A stretch of 64,000 nucleotides of DNA from SZUA-265 sp965651905 (GTDB taxonomy: Bacteria > Myxococcota_A > Polyangia > Polyangiales > Polyangiaceae): the NCBI GenBank assembly GCA_965651905.1, contig CBFGUG010000010.1, positions 1 to 64,000 on the forward strand, read 5' to 3'. Below are positions 51,318 to 61,173 of this stretch, in pieces. The first letter of the stretch is position 1; each line of letters opens with the position of its first letter. Below the pieces are notes generated by a model. The model made no database searches. It saw only the letters and a list, made by a program, of their open reading frames with translations, and was not told where the DNA came from. A program made the translations under genes and the position numbers.

Positions 51318-51626
51318 ATGCCGAACAAGCCCGTCGCCACCATCGAATACTGTCCCAAGTGTGGTTGGTTGCTGCGCTCGAGTTGGCTGGCGCAAGAGCT
51401 ACTCACCACATTCAGTGATGAACTGGGCGGCGTGCTGCTGCAGCCATCGCAAGCCTCTGGACGGTTCCAGGTCTCGGTAGGCGACGGATTAATTTGGTGC
51501 CGCACTCGCGACGGCGGTTTCCCACAGGCGGCCGAACTGAAGCGCCGAGTGCGCGATCGAGTCGCTCCCGAACGCCAGCTCGGCCACTCCGACGCCACGA
51601 ATCCGCGTTCAACGCGCAGCGACTAG
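51318..51626 (+). CDS. SelT/SelW/SelH-family Rdx protein (Cys form)
   Basis: A 102-residue protein. IEYCPKCGWLLRSSWLAQELLTTF is the hallmark of the SelW-like thioredoxin-fold family, here with Cys (CPKC) where others have selenocysteine. GRFQVSVGDGLIWCRTRDGGFPQAAELKRRVRD completes it. Such proteins are thought to act as redox proteins with glutathione or other thiols. Cytoplasmic; single gene between the MarR gene and convergent rsgA. Confidence 0.85.
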   Translation: MPNKPVATIEYCPKCGWLLRSSWLAQELLTTFSDELGGVLLQPSQASGRFQVSVGDGLIWCRTRDGGFPQAAELKRRVRDRVAPERQLGHSDATNPRSTRSD

Positions 51627-51729
51627 CATCACCCGCGTGACGACCATCGATTTCTGAGCCCGCGCCAGTCGCCAGCGAGGTCACGCGAGCGTGACCCCGC
51701 AGCGTTTACCTGACGAGGCTACAGCGCTT

Positions 51730-52887
51730 TCAGCGTCGTTTTCGCTTCTGCGCGTCCTGCACCACACGGCCGAACTTGCGAAACTCCTTGTGCTGCAAGT
51801 GCCGCGCGTACGCGTCGTGACGTGCGCGCATGCGCAAGTCTTCTCGCTCGAGCGCGCGGAAGTTGTTCAAGCGATCGGCATCCAATTCACCATCGTCGAT
51901 GGCCTTCCGTACGGCACAGCCAGGTTCACCCTCGTGCTGACAGTCGGAAAAACGACACCGTTCGGCCCACTCGGCAATGTCATCGAACCCAGCAGGTCCG
52001 TCGCCATCCGAAACGAATCCGAACTCACGCATGCCTGGCGTGTCGATCAAGAACGCACCACTGGGCGTGGGAAACATCTGGCGGCGGGTGGTGGTGTGTT
52101 TCCCTTTGGCGTCTACTCCGCGAATCTCCCCCGTGTCCTGCGCTTCTCGTCCAAGCAGACGATTGACGAGTGTCGACTTTCCAACCCCGGAAAGTCCGAG
52201 CAACGCCACGCTCTCGCCAGGGTTCAAATGAGCGTCCAGCTCGTGGGTGCCTTCGCCCGTGAGCGCACTCAGCGCGATCAGCTCGACGCCCCTGAGCCGC
52301 TGACGCAACTCGTCGACTCGGCGTCGGCTGCGCTCACTCAGGTCGACCTTGTTGAGTACGACGACGGCAGTGGCGCCGCCATCGGCAACTGCCGCAACGT
52401 AGCGCTCGACGCGTCGAGGGTTTAGTGCGCGTCCTTCCAGTTTTTCGTTCTCCGCGAGCGCCAGCACGATGAACGCCACATCCAGGTTCGCGGCGATCAA
52501 CTGCTCTCCACTGGCGCCACCAGCCGCGCCGCGTTTGAGCACGCTGACACGCTCCACTACGTCCGTGACGCGGGGCGGGTCACCCGTCACGTCTAGGCTG
52601 ACCCAGTCGCCCACAGCCAACGGGTGTTGAAGCGAACTCGCTGCCCGCACGAAGCATGTCCCTGCGGGCCATCCAGCACGTTCCGTCGCACCACTACCTA
52701 TTTCTGGGGGCTCTGTCGTGCCCGACTGAGTCGGCACTCTTCCTGCTCCTGCGAGCCAACACCAACCCCTGTCGACGGTGGTAACCCGCCACGGGAGGTG
52801 TTCCTCTTCGTTTCGCTCCAGCCAGCGCTGTAGCAAGCTGGGTTTCAGACCCAGCAGACTCGAAAGTCGTATTTCTTCGTCGTTCAT
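51730..52887 (-). CDS. rsgA: Ribosome small-subunit-dependent GTPase A
   Basis: A 385-residue circularly permuted GTPase that assists late maturation of the 30S subunit. Motifs appear in permuted order: G4 VVLNKVDL, then G1 GLSGVGKSTLVNRLLG, G3 DTPGMREF, and a zinc-binding C-terminal knuckle (CRFSDCQHEGEPGCAV). An OB-fold precedes the GTPase (LAVGDWVSLDVTGDPPRVTDVVER). The N-terminal 70 residues are slightly longer than in E. coli. Cytoplasmic. A short minus-strand frame ending at 52884 overlaps its start by four bases but is not convincing. Confidence 0.95.
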   Translation of the reverse strand: MNDEEIRLSSLLGLKPSLLQRWLERNEEEHLPWRVTTVDRGWCWLAGAGRVPTQSGTTEPPEIGSGATERAGWPAGTCFVRAASSLQHPLAVGDWVSLDVTGDPPRVTDVVERVSVLKRGAAGGASGEQLIAANLDVAFIVLALAENEKLEGRALNPRRVERYVAAVADGGATAVVVLNKVDLSERSRRRVDELRQRLRGVELIALSALTGEGTHELDAHLNPGESVALLGLSGVGKSTLVNRLLGREAQDTGEIRGVDAKGKHTTTRRQMFPTPSGAFLIDTPGMREFGFVSDGDGPAGFDDIAEWAERCRFSDCQHEGEPGCAVRKAIDDGELDADRLNNFRALEREDLRMRARHDAYARHLQHKEFRKFGRVVQDAQKRKRR

Positions 52888-53460
52888 CTGTCGATCGCTC
52901 GTGATCGCTCCAGGCTAGCATCGCCCTGACGATCGGCCTCGAAGGCCAAGGTTCCGAATTCTTCGCCGACGAAAGTCGACGCTACACGCGAGCGCACAGC
53001 ACTCGCAAACGATGGCGTGAGGTCCTGTTCAGACCGCTCCGCGACGTGGGTCGCCGAGCACGAGCTTTGGATTCCACCACAGACGAGATCCGCCACGGCG
53101 TTGCGACTCACGCGCCGCCTCGTCGCTCGACGGATCCATCCTCATCGCTGACGCAAGCTGGCCCACACAGGCCGTCGTCTGTGGTCAGTAGCGCAATGAT
53201 CGCCGTACGTTCGCGTCAGCGCCCAACTTGACCAGCAGAGGACAGATCAGCACAGGACAGACCAGCAACAGAGGCCCAATCAGTGGAGGAAGTGCTCGAG
53301 TACATGGCTTGGCTCATTACAATCATGGCATCCTCCTCGGTTGTTGGCGCTCGCAACGCCAGGCGCCGCAATAGCCCGTGAGTGTAAGCGTCTCCGCAAC
53401 GGGCGCAAGCGCAAATCCACAGGCGAGCTGGATGTTCCGTTCCGCAGGCAGCGTTGCGGC
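52888..53460. other. Intergenic region between rsgA and the GH30 gene
   Basis: About 570 bases. A 75-codon minus-strand frame (52884-53111) touches rsgA but has only weakly coding-like codon use. A 36-codon minus-strand frame (53216-53326) follows an excellent GAGGAGG but encodes mainly Ser/Ala. Neither is supported enough to call. The sequence CAGCACAGGACAG-type short repeats near 53230-53270 is of no evident use. Confidence 0.4.
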
Positions 53461-54978
53461 TCAGGGCTCGAGCACCAGCGTCACTTGGGAATTTTGCGGG
53501 ATCAAGATGGGCTCCGCGACGTTAAGCGACTCCCATTGGCGCGATTTTCCCGGGCGGTAGATGGTGCGGAAGGCTTGTTTCATGGGGTGCGTGAACTTGC
53601 CAGGATCCAGCTCGACTTGGGCAAGTTCAGGCGAGACGTTGATGAGCACGACTGTCAGACGCGAAGAATCGGGCGCGATGAACGCGGACACTTTCATCTC
53701 CTCCTGATTGCTTTCCGCGCCCACGCGAACGTAGCCAGGATCGGTGAATCTCGAGTAGTGACGCATCGAGAAGTACTGGTCCCGGCGAAACGGCTCTTTG
53801 CCTTTCATCGATACCAGGCCCTTGCTATCGGGCCAGATCAACTCCCAGTAGAGCCAGGCGGCCACGCCCTCGTGCACCAAGGAGTTGTGAATCAGCCAAG
53901 CGGTCTCCAGTCCGCCATCGATATCTTTGTCTTCGTCGGTATTGAACTCGGTTTGAAAGATAGGCTTCTCGGTGACGGCCGCCGCGTCGCGCATCTCGTC
54001 GATGAAGCTGTCGGGGCCCGGATCACGCCAATCCCAAACCGAGTCGGAACCGCGCTCGTAGATGTGATGCGCCACGCCGTAGATCAGCTTCTGATCGAGT
54101 TCAGCCGTGTACGCTTGGATCTTGCCGTAGTGGATCCCGAGCGTCTCTGGCGCAAGCAGCTTGGGCGGGCTCTTGACCTTCTTCAGCGCCCCGTGAACCT
54201 GGGCAAGTGCAGTAGCGTACCCTGGGAACTCCTCGGTTTCCTCAGCTGTGAACTTGCACCCCTCCCAAAACGGCGGGATGAAGTCGGGCTCGTTCTGCAT
54301 GCTCACGAAATCTGGCGCCACCCCCAACTCGGCGTAGTGCTCGACGGATCGACGCCACCAGTCTGCAAACTCCGCGTACACGAACTTGCCGTCGGTCTTC
54401 TTCAAGGTGCACGCCTCTTCGCCCGCGCATTTCTCTTTGCCTGACGCCTTGAGCGACGCAGGAGGAGACCACGAACTCATCAGGATCTTCGGACGACGTC
54501 CCAGCGCCTCGCTAGCGCGCTCGACGATCTCGACCTCGTGCCGAAGGTCGGGGTCCTCAGGCCCCTGCCGTTCGAAGCGATTGCGAAGGCGCAAGATGTC
54601 CAAACCGAGCTCCGGGAACAACACGTCGTAGAGCGTCGGGTCCGTGTTCCCGACGATGAGCTCGTGGTACCAGCCCACCGAAGCCCCGAATCCTTCGAGC
54701 ACTTGGTGCCGCGCGGCCAGGTCGACGCTGACGCGCACGGGCACGCTCAGTCCAGCCAGTGGATCGACCTCTTCGACCTCGGCCTCTTCGAGCGTCTCAA
54801 CCGCTGGGCCCTGTTCGACCTCTGCTTCCTCCAGCACCTCAGTGCCGCCTGAACGCGCGTCCGCGTCGGCCTGCGTGCGGATGATGCACCCTTGCAGGAG
54901 CAGGACGGAAACGACGAGGCAAGTGCTCGCGTGCAAGGAGGTCGGGGCGATTTCGGCAGCAAAGTTCGGTCGGCTCAT
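53461..54978 (-). CDS. Glycoside hydrolase family 30 lipoprotein (glucuronoxylanase-like)
   Basis: A 505-residue protein with a signal peptide and lipobox LLQGC (Cys about 31), then a Glu/Ala-rich linker to about residue 75. The GH30 domain begins QVLEGFGASVGWYHELI. Acid/base Glu is in SMQNEPDF and nucleophile Glu in IFQTEFNTDE. A C-terminal beta side domain follows (MKVSAFIAPDSSRLTVVLINVS). This fits bacterial GH30 enzymes such as glucuronoxylan-specific XynC, acting at the cell surface on plant xylan. A GH10 xylanase gene lies 4.8 kb away on the same strand. Confidence 0.85.
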   Translation of the reverse strand: MSRPNFAAEIAPTSLHASTCLVVSVLLLQGCIIRTQADADARSGGTEVLEEAEVEQGPAVETLEEAEVEEVDPLAGLSVPVRVSVDLAARHQVLEGFGASVGWYHELIVGNTDPTLYDVLFPELGLDILRLRNRFERQGPEDPDLRHEVEIVERASEALGRRPKILMSSWSPPASLKASGKEKCAGEEACTLKKTDGKFVYAEFADWWRRSVEHYAELGVAPDFVSMQNEPDFIPPFWEGCKFTAEETEEFPGYATALAQVHGALKKVKSPPKLLAPETLGIHYGKIQAYTAELDQKLIYGVAHHIYERGSDSVWDWRDPGPDSFIDEMRDAAAVTEKPIFQTEFNTDEDKDIDGGLETAWLIHNSLVHEGVAAWLYWELIWPDSKGLVSMKGKEPFRRDQYFSMRHYSRFTDPGYVRVGAESNQEEMKVSAFIAPDSSRLTVVLINVSPELAQVELDPGKFTHPMKQAFRTIYRPGKSRQWESLNVAEPILIPQNSQVTLVLEP

Positions 54979-55137
54979 GATTCCTCGGCGCGACTTATAA
55001 CGAAATGCCTCTGGAAACGCTTCCTGAACACGCCCGAAGCTGAATAATCAGGGCGCCACGGGCCCCTCGGCCACGCTTGAAGTTCTCGGATCTCGTCCGA
55101 CTCGGCGCGCGCGTCGGCCGCCGCGTACCATGCGGGG

Positions 55138-55548
55138 GTGCAGGCGAAGAAATCGGGATGGGCGCGATTCCGAGAGCGGACGACCTTCGTCGTGATGCTG
55201 CTCGTTTCGCTGAGCTTCGTCGTCTTCGTGGTTTGGTGGTCGCGAAACGCACCCGAGGAGCTCAGCTGCGAGTACCTGTGCCAGGGCGCACAGTCCCACT
55301 GCGCGTTCACCGACCGCAGTGTCTGCACGAAAGGCTGCAGCGCTGGCGATGCAGCCTGCGCCGAGCGATGCGGGGGAGAGGACCAAGACTGCCGCACGCA
55401 TTGCTCCTCGATCGCCGAGCTGGGTTGCGAAACGAGACTCCAAGCGCTCTATGGCTGTCTGATCTTGCGCTGTGGGGATCCCGAGCGTGACATCTGGCAC
55501 GCGTGCGACGCGGCTCGACGCGCCTATGAGACCTGCATCGGGAAGTGA
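55138..55548 (+). CDS. Small Cys-rich membrane-anchored protein
   Basis: A 136-residue product from a GTG start. An N-terminal transmembrane segment (TFVVMLLVSLSFVVFVVWW, about 15-34) is followed by an exported Cys-rich part with about 14 Cys (SCEYLCQGAQSHCAF, CTKGCSAGDAACAERC). No family known. Divergent from the GH30 gene and convergent with the next gene. It could be an envelope disulfide-rich binding protein. Confidence 0.6.
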   Translation: MQAKKSGWARFRERTTFVVMLLVSLSFVVFVVWWSRNAPEELSCEYLCQGAQSHCAFTDRSVCTKGCSAGDAACAERCGGEDQDCRTHCSSIAELGCETRLQALYGCLILRCGDPERDIWHACDAARRAYETCIGK

Positions 55549-55558
55549 ACGCTCACCA

Positions 55559-56089
55559 TCAGTGATTCGTGAGTGATACTTCTCCACGAGGGACGTTCGG
55601 TGCCGAAGCCGCTGACGCGGGATCCAACACCTCGTTCACGTCCGGCAAGTAACTGCTCTCGGGGAAGCGTAAGACGAAGCGGCGAGCGAGTCTCTGCGCT
55701 TCACTCGTCCGCCCCACGTGCGCCAGCAACGTGACTTGCATCGCACGTCGTGCTTCGGCGCCAGGTCCTTCATCGCCGTACCAGTCTTCTCCAGCGAACG
55801 CCAACTCCAGCGCCATGCTCTTGTTCTCCACTTTGTACTGCTCCAAGAGGCGGAGGTACTCATACTCGTTGGATGGCTTGGCTGGGTTGCGCAATGGGTC
55901 GGGAGGCTCGGAACTCGCTACGCCCGCGGTATCGTCAGGTAGCGGAGCCATTCCCCGTACGGAGTATCCCGTTTCGGGCTCGACCCGCGGATCCCACAGG
56001 CGATAGATCAAGAGCCCAGCAACCCCAAACACGAATGAGAAGCCCAGCACGACCGGCCCCAATATCCGCAAGTTCACCCCATCCGCCAT
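55559..56089 (-). CDS. Single-pass membrane protein with short helical-repeat domain
   Basis: A 176-residue protein. After VNLRILGPVVLGFSFVFGVAGLLIYRLW (transmembrane about 8-30) comes a Pro/Ser/Asp linker and, from about residue 75, EYEYLRLLEQYKVENKSMALELAF and ARRAMQVTLLAHVGRTSEAQRLARRFVLRFPESSYLPDV, which reads as one and a half TPR-type units. It may hold or organise partners in the periplasm. Function unknown. Confidence 0.55.
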   Translation of the reverse strand: MADGVNLRILGPVVLGFSFVFGVAGLLIYRLWDPRVEPETGYSVRGMAPLPDDTAGVASSEPPDPLRNPAKPSNEYEYLRLLEQYKVENKSMALELAFAGEDWYGDEGPGAEARRAMQVTLLAHVGRTSEAQRLARRFVLRFPESSYLPDVNEVLDPASAASAPNVPRGEVSLTNH

Positions 56090-56370
56090 GACCCGACGAT
56101 CCTGCGAACAACGGCGTCAATCGGCAACCTATTTGTTCGGCGACCAGCGGGGTTTGTTCAGCGACCAGTCGGGCGCATCGCTCGACCAGCGCGCCTCGAG
56201 CTCACACGACACCATGTTCAGGGGTATCGAAGTTCACGGGTATCGAGCACTTCCGCGGACGTACTGCAGCAATGCACAGCCGCGTTGGAGCACGTGAGGC
56301 TTCACCCGAGCGCCGCGCTCGGCAAACACGAATGGTTGCCATAGTCACGCGCGCCCCACATAACCGCAAC

Positions 56371-58167
56371 ATGGATTGGGACCTGACTGCCTATTTCCCA
56401 GATTTCGACCACCCTGATCGCGAAGCCTACCAAACGTCGATTTCGAATGCTCTGAACGCGCTCACCACCCGCGCCCAGGCGTTACCCCTGCTCGGCGACG
56501 AGACCAGTGCCGCAACCGCTCGAGAAGCCTGGGTTGAAGTGACCCTCGAACTCGAGGCGCTCGGGAGCCGACTCTCGCACTACAGCTCATACGTACACGC
56601 GCTGGCCGCAGCAGATGGGCGACGAGCGGAGTACCGCGCTGCCGAAGCCCGCTTGGACTCGGTCGTGGCTCAGTTCGACGGCTTGGTCGCAGAGTTACGC
56701 CGAGTCTGCGGGCACTCATCTCAGAACGCATTCGATATGTGGCTTGCAGATGAACGTCTCCGCGACGCGGATTACTTTCTGCGGCGATTGCGCGAAGAGA
56801 TGCAGTCGTCCATGCCTGCCGAACACGAGCGCCTAGCTGCAGACCTCGGAATCGACGGCATCAACGCTTGGGGGCGCCTCTACGACACGCTCACCTCGAG
56901 ACTCAGCTTCGAAATGCCCGAGCGTGAAGGGCAGCCCAAACGCCTGCCACTGTCTGCCCGCCGTTCGCTGATGGAGAGCAGCGAGCGTGAAACACGGCGA
57001 GCTGCGTTCGAAGGCGGGAACCTCGCCTTCGAGCCCATACTCCCGACGCTGGCCGCTGCGCTCAATCACATCGCTGGCACGCGCCTGACGTTGAACGCGC
57101 ACCGCGGCGTGGCTCACTTTCTCGATCCCGCGTTGTTCGACGGGAGCATCTCGCACGCAACGCTCAGCGCGATGTATGACGCCGTTCATCGCAAGATCGA
57201 CCTTCCCCGCGACGTGCTGCGCTTCAAGGCAGATGCGGAGGGGCTCAAACAGCTAGCTTGGTTCGACGTTGGTGCACCGATTGGAGGGGCCGCTTTACCG
57301 ACACTCGACTGGCAACAGGCCCGCAACTTGGTCCACGACGCCTTCGACTCGAAGTATCCTCGACTCGGCGGATTCTTTCGAAACGCGCTCGCGTCGCGCT
57401 GGGTTGACTGGCAACCCCGTGAGGGGAAACGTCCGGGCGCATTCTGCACTAGTTCGCCAGAACTCGGGCAGAGCCGCGTGTTCATGAGTTACGGCGGCAC
57501 GCTCAGCGACGTTTCGACACTAGCCCACGAGATGGGGCATGCGTTTCACAGTCATGTGCTCGGGGAAAAACGTTGGCTCGCGAAACGCTACCCGATGACC
57601 CTGGCGGAAACTGCATCCACGTTCGCGGAGCTATTGCTGGCGCACGGAACGCTCGGCAGCGCTGCGACCAACCCCACCCAGAAGCAGGCAGTTCGTGGGG
57701 CGCTGGTCAACGATGCCGCCGTGTTCTTGCTCGACATCACCGTACGCTTCGAGTTCGAGAAGGCCTTTTACGAACGGCGTGCCGAGGGTGAAATCGACGT
57801 CGAACGAATCTGTCAGCTCATGCGCGAAACCCAGCTGCGCATCCTCGGGGACGTGCTCGACCCCGAACAGACAGATCCGTATTACTGGGCGAGTAAGTTG
57901 CACTTCTTCATCACGCGCAGGAGTTTCTACAACTACCCCTACACTTTCGGCTATCTGCTCAGCCGTGGCTTGTTCGCGCGTTTCGAAGAGGAAGGCGCAG
58001 CCTTCTTGCCGCGGTACGAGAGCTTCTTGAAGCGCTCCGCCAGCGAACGAGCCCATGTGGTCGCGCGCGATACCTTGGGCTGCGATTTGGAACGCGCCGA
58101 GTTTTGGGAAGCGTCAATCGACAGTCTGAAGGCGCCGCTGGACGCCCTCCGACATTTCGACCGTTAG
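56371..58167 (+). CDS. pepF: Oligoendopeptidase F (M3 family)
   Basis: About 598 residues from the ATG at 56371 (MDWDLTAYFPDF, the usual family opening); an ATG at 56332 adds thirteen residues. The zinc site is in STLAHEMGHAFHSHVL (HExxH), with the third ligand Glu in MTLAETASTFAELLL, as in M3 pepF. The enzyme hydrolyses oligopeptides in the cytoplasm. Other typical segments are FDSKYPRLGGFFRNAL and RVFMSYGGTLSDVSTLAHE. Monocistronic. Confidence 0.92.
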   Translation: MDWDLTAYFPDFDHPDREAYQTSISNALNALTTRAQALPLLGDETSAATAREAWVEVTLELEALGSRLSHYSSYVHALAAADGRRAEYRAAEARLDSVVAQFDGLVAELRRVCGHSSQNAFDMWLADERLRDADYFLRRLREEMQSSMPAEHERLAADLGIDGINAWGRLYDTLTSRLSFEMPEREGQPKRLPLSARRSLMESSERETRRAAFEGGNLAFEPILPTLAAALNHIAGTRLTLNAHRGVAHFLDPALFDGSISHATLSAMYDAVHRKIDLPRDVLRFKADAEGLKQLAWFDVGAPIGGAALPTLDWQQARNLVHDAFDSKYPRLGGFFRNALASRWVDWQPREGKRPGAFCTSSPELGQSRVFMSYGGTLSDVSTLAHEMGHAFHSHVLGEKRWLAKRYPMTLAETASTFAELLLAHGTLGSAATNPTQKQAVRGALVNDAAVFLLDITVRFEFEKAFYERRAEGEIDVERICQLMRETQLRILGDVLDPEQTDPYYWASKLHFFITRRSFYNYPYTFGYLLSRGLFARFEEEGAAFLPRYESFLKRSASERAHVVARDTLGCDLERAEFWEASIDSLKAPLDALRHFDR

Positions 58168-58593
58168 CAAAGCCGAGTGGCGACATGCCTCCCAAGGAGC
58201 TCCGCAGCGTTCGATGCGCGCAGAGCTGGTGAGTGCACCAGCGACTCTTGGTTTCGAATGATTCGGACAACGACGGAACCGTGCCTGCCACGTGAACCGA
58301 CTCGGTTGGCCGTTGACATGCACTGGTAGTCGAGCCGACGAGTGGTGCGATCTACGCGCGCCCTGCGTCCCGAGCACGCGACGAAACTCCCCATGAGGAG
58401 CGCTGGCGTCGCAAGAGTACAGAGTCGGCGCATGCCGCAAGTACTTCTGCAAGTGAGAGTTTGCAGAACTGAAAGCTGAGGCGAGCTCCTGCTCTAACGT
58501 CAACAGAGTAACGCCACGCGAGTCGCTCGCGACGCAAACCAGGCATCGTAATAGACGTTGAAGCGGTGGGCGGCTCGTCGCATAGTCCAGCCG
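58168..58593. other. Intergenic region between pepF and the Cys-rich lipoprotein gene
   Basis: About 425 bases with no convincing gene on either strand. No hairpin with a U-tract follows pepF. The promoter of the next gene should be here, but I could not identify it. Confidence 0.4.
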
Positions 58594-59751
58594 ATGAGTT
58601 CGAGCCTCCGTCGACCCTGGTCTAAGCTGTGCCAGCTGCTGATAATCGCTTCGGCGTGTGCGTGTCAGGACACCACCGACGACGGGTCAGAGCCGCGCGA
58701 GGAATCGATTGCGGATGGTAGCTCACCTGCTGCGACTTCCCCTGAGTTGGACGCCGCAGAGGCAGGCTCTCCAGGCAGCGGCTCGAACGACTCTGGGGCT
58801 AGGGGCGCAGACGCCTCGCCTAGCCCGCCCCACGATGCGGCGACCGCCCCCGATGACCCCAATGGCGCAGTTCACGATGCGGCCGCAGCTCCTGAACAAA
58901 CGCCGTCCGAGTCCATCGACGCAGGCGACCACGAAATGGCGGAAGAACACGCGACAATCGGTGGCTTCGAGGGCTCCGCGGATGTCGACGCCGCGCTTCC
59001 GCCCAACGACGCGTCCACCACTCCGCCTCAACCGACGACGGAACCCGACGCAGGCACGCCGCCTATCATGACGGACGCTGCTCCGTCGCCCGCGTTCGAC
59101 GCCTCCTCCGAGGCGGGAACGCCCGTGGCCGATGCAGCCTTCGACGCAGAGCCTCCGCCGAGCGAGTGTGAAGTCGAGTGTGAAGCGGCTGGTGGCGTGT
59201 GCATTGGCGACGCGCTTTGCAAGTTCGATTGCTCGTCGCCTGGCTCGTGTACGTTCGATATCGAGTGCCCAGGTGACTATGACTGCCAAGTTCTGTGCAG
59301 CGGCGAAGAGTCGTGTTCGGGCAGTATCGAGTGCCCGGGTTCGCCTGGCGTCCTGTGCGCGGTCGAGTGCGGCGAAGATGCGTGTAGCGGCGGCATCGAC
59401 TGCGCGGGTGACGAATGTGACGTCAGCTGCGGCCCTGGTGCGTGCCACGGCGCAGGAGACGGATTGGCGATCTACGGGGGTGCGGGCATCGCCAGATACG
59501 ACTGCTGGGGCCAAGGCTCATGTAATGGGGGGATCGAGTGCAGCGCGCAGCTGTGCGACATCGACTGCACAGGAGACTTTTCATGCCGCGCGGGACGAAC
59601 GGTGATGAACGCGGGTAACGCCGTGCTCGAATGTTCGGGCAGCAACAGTTGTAACGGCCAGATCTTCTGCAACTCGGGCAGCTGCAGCATCTCGTGCGAC
59701 ACAGACGTCGACGCCTGCGGGCAGTATTGCCCCAACGCGGGGTGCAACTGA
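58594..59751 (+). CDS. Second Cys-rich surface lipoprotein
   Basis: About 385 residues from the ATG at 58594. A signal peptide ends in ACACQ, with lipidation probably at one of the Cys. A Pro/Ala/Asp/Thr/Glu stalk (about 30-200) leads to a Cys-rich end of about 190 residues with some 35 Cys in short spaced units (CEVECEAAGGVCIG, CQVLCSGEESCSG, CDVSCGPGACHG, CDIDCTGDFSCRAG). Same plan as the lipoprotein at 30139-31335, with a less acidic stalk. Likely an extracellular disulfide-rich domain; ligand unknown. Confidence 0.65.
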   Translation: MSSSLRRPWSKLCQLLIIASACACQDTTDDGSEPREESIADGSSPAATSPELDAAEAGSPGSGSNDSGARGADASPSPPHDAATAPDDPNGAVHDAAAAPEQTPSESIDAGDHEMAEEHATIGGFEGSADVDAALPPNDASTTPPQPTTEPDAGTPPIMTDAAPSPAFDASSEAGTPVADAAFDAEPPPSECEVECEAAGGVCIGDALCKFDCSSPGSCTFDIECPGDYDCQVLCSGEESCSGSIECPGSPGVLCAVECGEDACSGGIDCAGDECDVSCGPGACHGAGDGLAIYGGAGIARYDCWGQGSCNGGIECSAQLCDIDCTGDFSCRAGRTVMNAGNAVLECSGSNSCNGQIFCNSGSCSISCDTDVDACGQYCPNAGCN

Positions 59752-59790
59752 CGCTCCGGGCATCAGCGCGGCGCGTTCGACACCGATGCG

Positions 59791-60840
59791 TCAGCGTCCC
59801 CTGCGGGAGCGTGAGTCATTTCGACGCAATAGCGAACGCAACGCGGCCTTCGGCTGGTGACTCCTGTCGAACAGCAAAGGGTGGTTGGCTCGTTTCGTAG
59901 GCCAACGGTTGAGCCAGCTTCGATCATCGCTCAACCCCCAGAGAGTCACGCTACTGAGCGAAGCTGCCCGCTCCTCGAACACGGAAAAAATCTCGACGTA
60001 ACGGCGCGCCAGACGCTCTTCGAGCGCAGCATCGTACGCGCGCTCGGGATGCCACTGCTTGTTCTCGAAGTCATCCTCCGGGTAAACGGAGACGTCGAGC
60101 TCGCTGACTTTGACGTCGAGGTCCTCAGCGGCAAGGTCGTCGATGGTGCGGCGAATCGCATCGGGGTTGGGCCACTCGAGGTTCCAGTGGGCTTGCACCC
60201 CGACGCCGTCTACACGCACCCCCTCAGAACGCAACCAACGTAGCAGCTCGATCACTTTGGCGCGCTTCTCGGGCCGAGCCACGTTGTAGTCGTTGTAATA
60301 CAGGCGAGTCGGGTGCCGTTCCGCCACCGCCGCCGTCAGTTCGAAGGCCAGCTTGATGTACTCGGGGCCGCCGTACGCCTCGAACCATGGAGAGTTTTCG
60401 GCTGCGTCGCGGTAGGTCTTGCCTGGTTCGTCGGAGACCGCTTCGTTGACGACGTCCCAGTGATCGACCACGTCCGCGTAGCGCGCGACGGTTGCCTCGA
60501 TGTGTCGTTGCAAACGCTCGGTGAGTAGCTCCTTGGATGCCGCCCGTTGGCCATCACGGAACAGCCACGCGCCGTGCATTCGATGCCAAAGCAGCGTGTG
60601 GCCGCTTACCCTCAGCCCGTGGGCGCGCGCGAAATCGGCGATCGAGTCCGCCGCTGCCGTGTCGAAGTGCGATTCGCTTGGACGCAGGCGCTCGTGTTTC
60701 ATGGCGTTTTCCGCCGTCAAGCGCACGAAGTGCTCGCGAAGGATGTCAGCACAGTCGTCGAGCACCCACGGTTCCACGGCCACTCCCACCTCGAAACTGT
60801 CCGCAAATCGCTGTGCCAAACTCGGCTGACCGTCGCTCAT
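59791..60840 (-). CDS. GH10 endo-1,4-beta-xylanase without signal peptide
   Basis: Starts at the ATG at 60840 (350 residues). Family 10 motifs are FEVGVAVEP, ENAMKHERLRPSESHFD, GHTLLWH, the acid/base Glu in WDVVNEAV, YYNDYN, GVGVQAHWNLEWP, and the nucleophile Glu in VSELDVSV, then WGLSDDRSW. It cleaves xylan or xylo-oligosaccharides. No signal peptide or membrane anchor is present, which suggests an intracellular enzyme working on imported oligosaccharides, unlike the exported GH30. Convergent with the Cys-rich lipoprotein gene. Confidence 0.9.
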   Translation of the reverse strand: MSDGQPSLAQRFADSFEVGVAVEPWVLDDCADILREHFVRLTAENAMKHERLRPSESHFDTAAADSIADFARAHGLRVSGHTLLWHRMHGAWLFRDGQRAASKELLTERLQRHIEATVARYADVVDHWDVVNEAVSDEPGKTYRDAAENSPWFEAYGGPEYIKLAFELTAAVAERHPTRLYYNDYNVARPEKRAKVIELLRWLRSEGVRVDGVGVQAHWNLEWPNPDAIRRTIDDLAAEDLDVKVSELDVSVYPEDDFENKQWHPERAYDAALEERLARRYVEIFSVFEERAASLSSVTLWGLSDDRSWLNRWPTKRANHPLLFDRSHQPKAALRSLLRRNDSRSRRGR

Positions 60841-61173
60841 TCCGCTCACGATAGCTTCAGCCAAGCTTTCGAATCAACCAACGCGCCAAACAGCCTCCGC
60901 ACAGGCCGGCACAGAGAAGGCCCATATGACGCGCGTCAGACCGCACCCATTCCGCGAGCGGCGAAGCAGACGAGAACCACACCCTAGTCAGACTCCGACG
61001 CGTCGCAGGGTGCGCTCTCGCGATAAACGCAACATCATACAACCGCTCGCGGTCATCGAGGGGGGATGAATCTCGCGCCATCACGTATACCCCGACGTGC
61101 CGCGGGTCTGTGGAACCTGCCCGCGCTCTGGGAGAAAATTCGAGCCGTGAGGCCACAAGGAAAGGACCGTATC
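60841..61173. other. Divergent intergenic region between GH10 and vWA genes
   Basis: About 330 bases with the divergent promoters. In-frame extension of the vWA frame up to 61066 is not protein-like. No operator-like dyad stood out. Confidence 0.4.
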
